Below the pieces are notes generated by a model that worked only from the letters and a program-made list of their open reading frames with translations, was not told the origin of the DNA and did not search any database. The position numbers and the translations under genes were made by a program. From contig NC_084599.1 in the NCBI RefSeq assembly GCF_033807715.1, positions 7,763,125 through 7,827,124 on the forward strand: a stretch of 64,000 nucleotides of DNA. The letters are read 5' to 3'. Below are positions 57,581 through 64,000 of this stretch, piece after piece (within the stretch, counting starts at the first letter, position 1; each line of letters starts with the position of its first letter). Source of the stretch: Cololabis saira. Lineage: Eukaryota; Chordata; Actinopteri; Beloniformes; Belonidae.

Positions 57581-59229
57581 ATACAAAAATGTGGAATGTA
57601 CAATTTAACGTATGCAGCTCTGTTCATTCACTTTTTTTTCAGAACCAAGAGTGAACTTTTGAACTTAAAGTGTAAACTAGAGGAAATCAAAAGACTCTCT
57701 ACATAAAGACAACCTGTACGCCACCTCATTCATCAACAAAAAGAAAAGATGAGATTAAAGAGTAGATGATTAGAGCTTTTTAACTTTCCTGCGGCGCTGC
57801 AGGTATTGCATTACCTCCCTTCGTCCATGCCACCTAGTTGTAGCACAAAGGGAGCAGAACGGCAGGAGACGGAGAAGATTACGTTAATAGGTCTCTTTTT
57901 TTAACATGCAAACCCTTCAGAATACCTTTTAACTGCTGTGTGGGAGATAGCAGTCTTGGTTTAATGCGACAGAAGTGAAATTCTCATGACTTTTTGAAAT
58001 ATGCAAAGCAGCACATGCTAACGTTAACCACTGCCTACATTATTTATCCCTCTGAAAGTGTTTTATCAGCAGTAGGCCTAGTTTATCTTGCTTTAAAATA
58101 TTCAAATTAGAGCAGAAGCATGTAATGTAAGTGAAACAAGGGGTTTTAACCAATGATTTTATAATGAAGCTCATAGTTCTTGCACATTCGGTGAAATACA
58201 GTTTGGTTTATTGCAGCTTCTCCTGAGTTGCAGGTTTTAAAAGAATTGCTATGCATTTTTTTTTTTTTGAGCTTGAAACGCATTCAAAACTTATCATCAC
58301 AGTTCAATAAGATGTTTATTTATGATGAAAACAGAACTGAAGCTGATTTTCCAGCATAAATACACTTCAGTTATGTGTTGTTTTTCCCTTTTTTCTGTAT
58401 TATTGAACATTTGATTTGAAACATGATGTGGAGATAGTAATTCATAAATCCTGCACCATTGTGAGAAACAATGGTTCAGTACCAGGTTACAAGTTATAGG
58501 CCGCTCATTAATCTTTGATTGACTGATCAATAAAAGGAGAGGGAGATGTTTTACTGTCATTTACGCTGTCATTACTGCAATAACTAAAAACTAAAATGCT
58601 ATTCCTTGTTTTTTGACAATGAATGTTTCCCCCCGCTCTTTATTCCCTAACACTCATCACAAATGTGGTCTGGTATGTGGCTGCTAATTTCTCCTTTCAG
58701 TGCACGATATCCTGTCATCTCCTCATTTGTCCCTGAGTGTTTCTAATCTGAGATAATCCCAGTCAAATCCTTTGATTGTGTGTTTGGACCAGATCCATCT
58801 CCAAAGAAGCGATGTAATGGGCTTCATGGCACTTGGTGTGAAGTTGTTTATCTGGTGGAGTGGATGTGAATGCACGTTGGTAAGTGCTTCTCATGAATAG
58901 CCAGAGATGTGCCATTTAATTAGCCAGAGTGTCCATGCCCACAACTTCTTCAAGCTTTACTTTGTATGTATTTATTTATAAATGTGCTTTGTTCGAGGAG
59001 ATGAGGGAGTTTTCAGATGTTTATGGAACCGAAGCAACCACTTAGAGCAGTGTAAAGGTTTGCTTTCATACCTCTCTTTCATTTATTCCAATTACTTCAT
59101 CTCATTCATAGATCTATGTAAAGAAAAGGAGGAACTGGTCCCTCACGTGCCTTCTGTGTCGTGACCACCAAGCTCGCTCAATCTCCTCCCCAATTTCCAA
59201 CCGTGGGCTCTGAATCTTTGGACTGAGGT
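57581..59229. other. Repeat-poor stretch
   Basis: No transposon ends or coding motifs were recognised. The section 58620-59000 has TAAT words and unique sequence and could be regulatory. Confidence 0.35.
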
Positions 59230-59233
59230 TTAA

Positions 59234-60418
59234 AAGGAACCCTGCATATTAAGACATGTAGGTCTTAAAAGATAAATGTTGGTATCAATTATAACAATGT
59301 GATATAAAAAACCTTGTTGATGTCTTCGTTTTTATAAAATTTGAAAATATAATTTAACATGTAGGTCGCCATTGTTTTTTACGTTCTGGGTAGTACGTCA
59401 CACGGTGGCACCTGCTAACCCCCGTCCACTGTTCTGACACCCAGAAACAGATGAAAACACAGCTAAACAGGTGACGGCGCACCAGAAACACAGATGAAAA
59501 CACAGCCAAACATTAAGGTGACGGCGCACCTACAAAAAAGTAAAATAAAATTAAAAAAAAGTGCAGCCCCATACAGCATGAACTACAAAAACACCATAAA
59601 ACTCAGATAGACTAACAGACCACACGTTTCAACCAGCAGATAACCGATGCTACAATAAAAACCCCAGCCAGATCTGCCGTCATTAAATTAAATAAAGATG
59701 TTCTTGCCTATTTGAAGCGAAGTCTGCGCCTCCCGTTTCGTCAAAGTCCCGGGCCAGTCCCCTCAGCCTCCCTTTCTGTCATCACCCAGCACCGAGGCCG
59801 GTTTTAGGGGGGAGAGGGGGGGGCTATGCCCACTCAAACGTGCATATTGCCCACCGGCGTCTCCATCCCGGCGGCGGCAGCGAGAGCGCAGAGCGGAGAG
59901 CGGAGAGCGGGTGGCGGAGCGCTGCGGGCTGTAGAGCCCCGGCTACGCAGGCTACGGCGTAGCCTACGCCGTCTACGCCGTAGGCTACGCCGTCTACGCC
60001 GTAGGCTACGCCGTCTACGCAGGAGCCTAATGCACTGGTAAGATGCGCACAACATTGATCATTTTTGCAGATCTCCCGTGCATCACAGAACTTTGATCCA
60101 GTTTGCCTGAACCGAGACGTCTTATGGGCTCCCTCGTCAGCCTCCACGGCCGGGAGAGTGCTGCTCATCTATGTTTTAGATACCTGTCCCAGTTAAACTA
60201 ATGGGGCTTATCTTCCCAGAGCCACCGTTGTACGTCATCGCCCCCAGAATACATTGCGCAGGTAGAACATGGCGCCTCCCGCAGGTCAAAATATGTAATA
60301 AACATTGTAGATTTTTAAAGCAATTAGATTATTTTATGTGTTTCTAACAACATATTTTAGTATAAGAGAACAATTGTGGCTAATTAGGGACTACATGTCT
60401 TAATATGCAGGGTTCCCT
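59234..60418. mobile_element. TTAA-flanked element with 30-bp inverted ends, 1,185 bp
   Basis: The left end (A)AAGGAACCCTGCATATTAAG continues to ACATGTAG, and the right end is its inverse, CTACATGTCTTAATATGCAG then GGTTCCCT. TTAA flanks both sides (59230-59233 and 60419-60422). The interior is heterogeneous: an imperfect 41-48 bp duplication (59441-59530), a GC-rich zone (59730-60170) with a tandem array, and two ACGTCA words near both inner edges. No transposase was seen. It is probably a non-autonomous piggyBac/Kolobok-type element with other repeats inside. Confidence 0.8.
59940..60026. repeat. 21-bp tandem array, CTACGCCGTAGG type
   Basis: Units of the form GTCTACGCCGTAGGCTACGC plus C occur about 2.5 times, with looser copies before. 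The words relate it to the blocks at 84-176 and 52505-52590. Each unit is partly self-complementary. A minus-strand frame shows it as repeated VDGVAYG. Confidence 0.85.
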
Positions 60419-60593
60419 TTAAGTTCAGTTCATTACCTCCTAATATCGCTGTGTAAGCTAATACATGGGGATTGATTGGAGTCAGGAAGCCAAAAGTAAA
60501 AATGTAGATGGAATAAAATAAAAGAATAAAACTCACAAACCCAAAGCCTCCAGTGTGTGTTAGATGACTGAACTGCAGAAATAAAACTACTGA

Positions 60594-61162
60594 TACCCCT
60601 TTTCCACCAAACCGGTTCCAGGGCTGGTGCTTGTCCACAACTCGTTCAACTTGCCAACCAGCTGAGAACCGGTTTGCTTTTCCACAGCTTGGCGTGCTAA
60701 GGGGAGCCACGTCATTACGTCACTGGAAACGTTGTGGCTTTACATGGCTGCGTTTGCATTGGTGCATAGCAACAACTATGGACAACCTTGCGGTTGTATA
60801 GGCGGTGCTTCTGGCTTTACGCTGCTTCATTGTGAGCAGAAAACAGTAGATCCAATGCCCAAGGACAGGTTGTCTCCTCCACAGACCACTGCTGCTTTGC
60901 TGGATCCATACTTCCTCGCTTATAGTGTCTGCTAAAATGACAGTAGTAGTATTTGAAAATGTCGCCGTCTTTCAGTCTTGCTATTGCTGTTGGTCTAAAC
61001 AACTCCGCCCTCTGCTTACGTAAGCGCTTCTTTCCTCTAGCCCAGCAGAGAGTTGGTGCTACCTTGGAACCGGTTTTTCTGGCCCGGAGCCAGTTCTTTG
61101 TTGGGGGAAACAGAAACCCCGGTTCCAAATTCAGCACTGGAACCGGTTTGGTGTAAGGAGTA
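60594..61162. mobile_element. Second TACCCC MITE, 569 bp
   Basis: The left end is TACCCCTTTTCCACCAAACC and the right end GGTTTGGTGTAAGGAGTA, related to the termini at 52291-52908 and continuing into GGTTCCAGGGCTGGTGCT on the left. The flanks are TGA and TGT, so the 3-bp duplication is imperfect. The interior is largely different from the first copy, so the two are distant subfamilies sharing ends. Open frames inside have no domain. Confidence 0.7.
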
Positions 61163-61535
61163 TGTGAGGACATCTGGTTTCGAGAGAGGCTGTAACACAC
61201 AAGCACCATTGGTGATGAAAATATTATCTTGGAATGAAGATGATAAACATTTTGATAATACAGTATATTGAAAACCAGTGATGACACTACCTTGCATGTT
61301 CACCTGCAGACTCTATAAGCTAGTGCTCTGCTCTCAGCCAGAGGTGGAGCATTTTAAAATGACGCTGACTCTGTACCTAGCGGTGGCCACTTCAGTACAG
61401 GGTTACTTAACCCGATGAATCGATGGTGGATACATCTGTGGAAATCCTGTTATCCAGAACTTTCACCAACTGAAAACATTTGGAAGCAAAAGCACTACAA
61501 TATTTGCTTTTTACAGCGTCCCACCTTTTTGGGAG
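61163..61535. other. No recognisable feature
   Basis: Unassigned sequence between the TACCCC MITE and the foldback element. Confidence 0.5.
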
Positions 61536-61541
61536 TTAAGG

Positions 61542-63354
61542 TATGGAGCTAGAACAGTCTCATCATTCACAAATGCACAGGACAAGTTTTACAAATGCAC
61601 GGACCGATTTGAAAATACACACACCGTTTCACACGTGCACAGGACAAGTTTTACAAATGCACAGACCGATTTGCAAATACACACACAGTTTCACACGTGC
61701 ACAGAACAATTCACACGTGCACAGGACAAGATTCACAAATGTATTTTTGATGCACACACAAATATAACCTGATTTACAAATGTTTTTTTGTCTGTGAGCT
61801 GCGCTGGATTTGTGTGTGAGTTTTGAGACTCCCCTGACGTGACTAGATCCACAAATGGGTTTTTTTTAACACGGAAGGATCTGCAACCAATCAGATTAAA
61901 GGGGCGGATACACCTGCTGTTTGAACTGCGTTAGCGCTGTTCACTGAGAAAAGTGATTAATATTTCAAGTTAGTGGAGTAAAGATAAAAAACAGTTACAG
62001 GAGATAAAATATAAATAAACAGGATGGAGAGGAGATCACTGCTGCTTTTCTTGTGATCCCGGTAAATAAAACAGCGTGATTGGAGATGGTTTGTGGGGCT
62101 GTTCAACCAGAGCCGTCGGGAGAGCTCTTAGTCCTGCCGATGCAGCAACTGATGATGAGAAACAGTGGAGATTTTTATATATTTGCTCTGTTTGGTTTCA
62201 CGAAGTATTACTGTCCCGCTGATTGAGCTCAGAACCAGACAGACCGCAGCAGAGGCTGCGCTGCCTGACGGGGACGAGCTGCAGCGCAGGTGGAGCAGCA
62301 GCGCATGTCAGGAGATTAATTTACTGAAATATCTGGAGTAAAGTCGGTATCAGTCGACTGATAACCGAAGAACCTCTGTATCCAGCTCAGATGTTCGGTG
62401 ATCGGTGGACTAAACCCCGACCAGCATCATCACGGCTGCATCTTCCCATGAGCATGAATGTGCACCGGGACTGTGTTGATCTGCCGCCGCTGTTTTGACA
62501 CATGTTTGTCTCTGTGTGGTGACAATGTCACATCATGAATGTGAGGATAACAGCTGCTTGTTTCTGACCTCCGTGTCTGGTCACTGGTCAGCTGGTCTGA
62601 CCGGGACCAGCGCCGCTAGTGGACAGAGCCAGAACACGACTGCAACAATATTCACCCCCGTCAACAGGCTCGTTCTCCTGAAAGACACCTGTAGTTCAAA
62701 TACATAAATATCTCCGCTGTTTTTCATCATCAGTTCCTGCATCGGCAGGACTTGTAGTCTCCTGACAGCTCTGGTTGAACAGCCCCACAAACCATCTCAG
62801 ATCGCGCTGTTTTATTTACCGGGATCACAAGAAAACCAGAACAGTGATCTCCTCTCCATCCTGTTTATTTATCTTTTATCTCCTGTTGATGTTTATTTAT
62901 CTTTTACTGCACCAACTCCAAATATTAATCACTTTTCTATGTGAACAGCGCTAACGCAGTTCAAACAGCAGGTGTATCCGCCCCTTTAATCTGATTGGTT
63001 TAGAGTGAATCGTCCCCCACGTGGGGTGCGCTCTTATGATTGGCTGGAACAAATGAAGACATCTGATTGGTTGCAGATCCTTCCGTGTTAAAAAAAAACC
63101 CATTTGTGGATCTAGTCACGTCAGGGGAGTCTCAAAACTCACACACAAATCCAGCGCAGCTCACAGACAAAAAAATATTTGTAAATCAGGTTATATTTGT
63201 GTGTGCATCAAAAATACATTTGTGAATCTTGTCCTGTGCACGTGTGAATTGTTCTGTGCACGTGTGAAACTGTGTGTGTATTTGCAAATCGGTCTGTGCA
63301 TTTGTAAAACTTGTCCTGTGCATTTGTGAATTATGAGACTGTTCTAGCTCCATA
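61542..63354. mobile_element. Foldback element with about 580-bp inverted arms, 1,813 bp
   Basis: The left arm (61542 to about 62130, with weaker matches to 62180) and right arm (about 62770-63354) are inverted copies starting TATGGAGCTAGAACAGTCTC. The 6-bp target duplication TTAAGG is exact (61536-61541 and 63355-63360). Inner matching words include GATGGTTTGTGGGGCTGTTC. The loop of about 0.6 kb is GC-richer and holds no recognised gene. The arms differ by two events: an extra 62-bp unit on the left, and 72 extra bases on the right (62999-63070). Termini of 5'-TAY type with a 6-bp duplication are, from memory, the IS3EU pattern. Confidence 0.85.
61575..61698. repeat. 62-bp direct duplication in the left foldback arm
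   Basis: Two units each start GCACAGGACAAGTTTTACAA (61575 and 61637) and end TTTCACACGT. The right arm has the corresponding sequence once. Confidence 0.9.
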
Positions 63355-63360
63355 TTAAGG

Positions 63361-64000
63361 TTGGACGACACATTGATATGAAAAAACTAACGTCTACGTT
63401 TTCAAAGCCAACTTTCAGCTTGCTTGGCAACATTAGCATTTAGCAAACTTCTGCAGATGGTCGACGCCGAGGGCCGTTGACTTCGTGTCTTCCGCTGAAG
63501 CCGTGACGTGAGAAGCTTTGAGGAAACCATCTAGAGAGATTCCCGTGTTTCTTCAGGTAGCGAGTCGTCTGCTCTGGTGGTCCATTTACACGTCGTGTAT
63601 CAGTCAGAACCTCTGAAATGGTTCAGGTTCTTACTCTAAAACTAAAGATTTGGGAATTTTAGAGTGTGCAAAGCATTGAAAACAAATTGTTCTCCGCCTT
63701 CATTTGCCACCATCTTGGGGTTTTTTTTGTCATAAAATGTATGCCAGACACTTTCACAGGCCACATGTGTACTGTGACAGCTTGAAGGTAAAAACATCCT
63801 CTACTGCTGAGTAGGTGTCTCTGCAGTCTAACTCGTAAGAATGGTCACTCGCTATTAACGCTGCTGGGTCGCCATGTGCAGACTGAACGGGTGGCGGGTT
63901 CGGAATGACAGAAATGTTCTCATCACTCTCTTTCTCTTTCAGTATGTGTGTGAGTGTTCATGACCATGTTGCTTCCAGACTGTCAGTGTGCTTCTGTGGG
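63361..64000. other. No recognisable feature
   Basis: Unassigned sequence at the window end. No repeat borders or coding motifs were seen. Confidence 0.45.

Noticed and set aside
59824..60168. 114-codon minus-strand frame with VDGVAYG repeats
   Set aside because: The repeats come from the 21-bp tandem array inside a transposon, and no family resemblance was seen.

Overview
This window looks like intergenic or deep intronic DNA from a teleost fish, probably a percomorph. The evidence is the repeat content: an RTE/Rex-type LINE with a (GATG)n tail, tRNA-derived SINEs with a matching 3' end, an L2 RT remnant, a Tc1 copy, Harbinger copies with transposase and Myb-like remnants, many hAT-type non-autonomous elements, TTAA-flanked families and long (TG), (TA), (ATT) and (GGAT) microsatellites. 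No host exon, tRNA, rRNA or other RNA gene could be supported on either strand. Nearly all open frames are chance frames or lie in repeats, and the few meaningful ones are decayed transposon genes.

Layout. 1-12.5 kb: a TTAA-ended repeat, a hAT element with an 8-bp duplication (2.7-3.3 kb), the first copies of the AGGGGACC/TTAA family (5.4-6.0 kb), a palindromic MITE (6.9 kb), a compound element built on a long inverted repeat (7.5-8.7 kb), a 431-bp MITE inside a tandem duplication (10.6-11.0 kb), and an element carrying a 41-bp minisatellite (11.9-12.4 kb). 12.5-20 kb: mostly unique sequence, with another AGGGGACC copy (14.8 kb) and a hAT element (19.1 kb). 20-26.3 kb: a Harbinger element inside an older repeat, an L2 RT gene split by about 2 kb, a TTAA element and a hAT element. 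26.3-32.5 kb and 36.6-41.8 kb: long repeat-poor blocks with TAAT/ATTA-rich stretches, the best places to look for conserved regulatory DNA. 32.5-36.6 kb: a SINE with a hAT element across its 5' junction, then a 2.2-kb hAT element carrying a foreign frameshifted gene fragment. 41.8-48.4 kb: a 5'-truncated LINE, an AGGGGACC copy with a MADF-domain remnant, a MITE and a full SINE. 50-64 kb: microsatellites, a pair of MITEs with TACCCC termini, a Tc1 element invaded by a Harbinger element, a 1.2-kb TTAA element and a 1.8-kb foldback element.

The main result is the reconstruction of insertions. Many elements have target duplications readable from the sequence (6-bp, 8-bp, CAG, TAA, TTAA), and several insertion sites can be checked against an uninterrupted copy of the target. 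Several non-autonomous elements carry short pieces of DNA-binding-domain genes (MADF, Myb/SANT-like, an SKRK-SFF N-terminus). The LINE and the SINEs share 3' ends, which suggests the LINE family mobilises the SINEs. I did not find a convincing new functional system. The most unusual items are the foldback element with asymmetric arms, two elements with 6-bp duplications and 5'-TAY termini, and the gene fragment inside the 34.4-36.6 kb hAT element.
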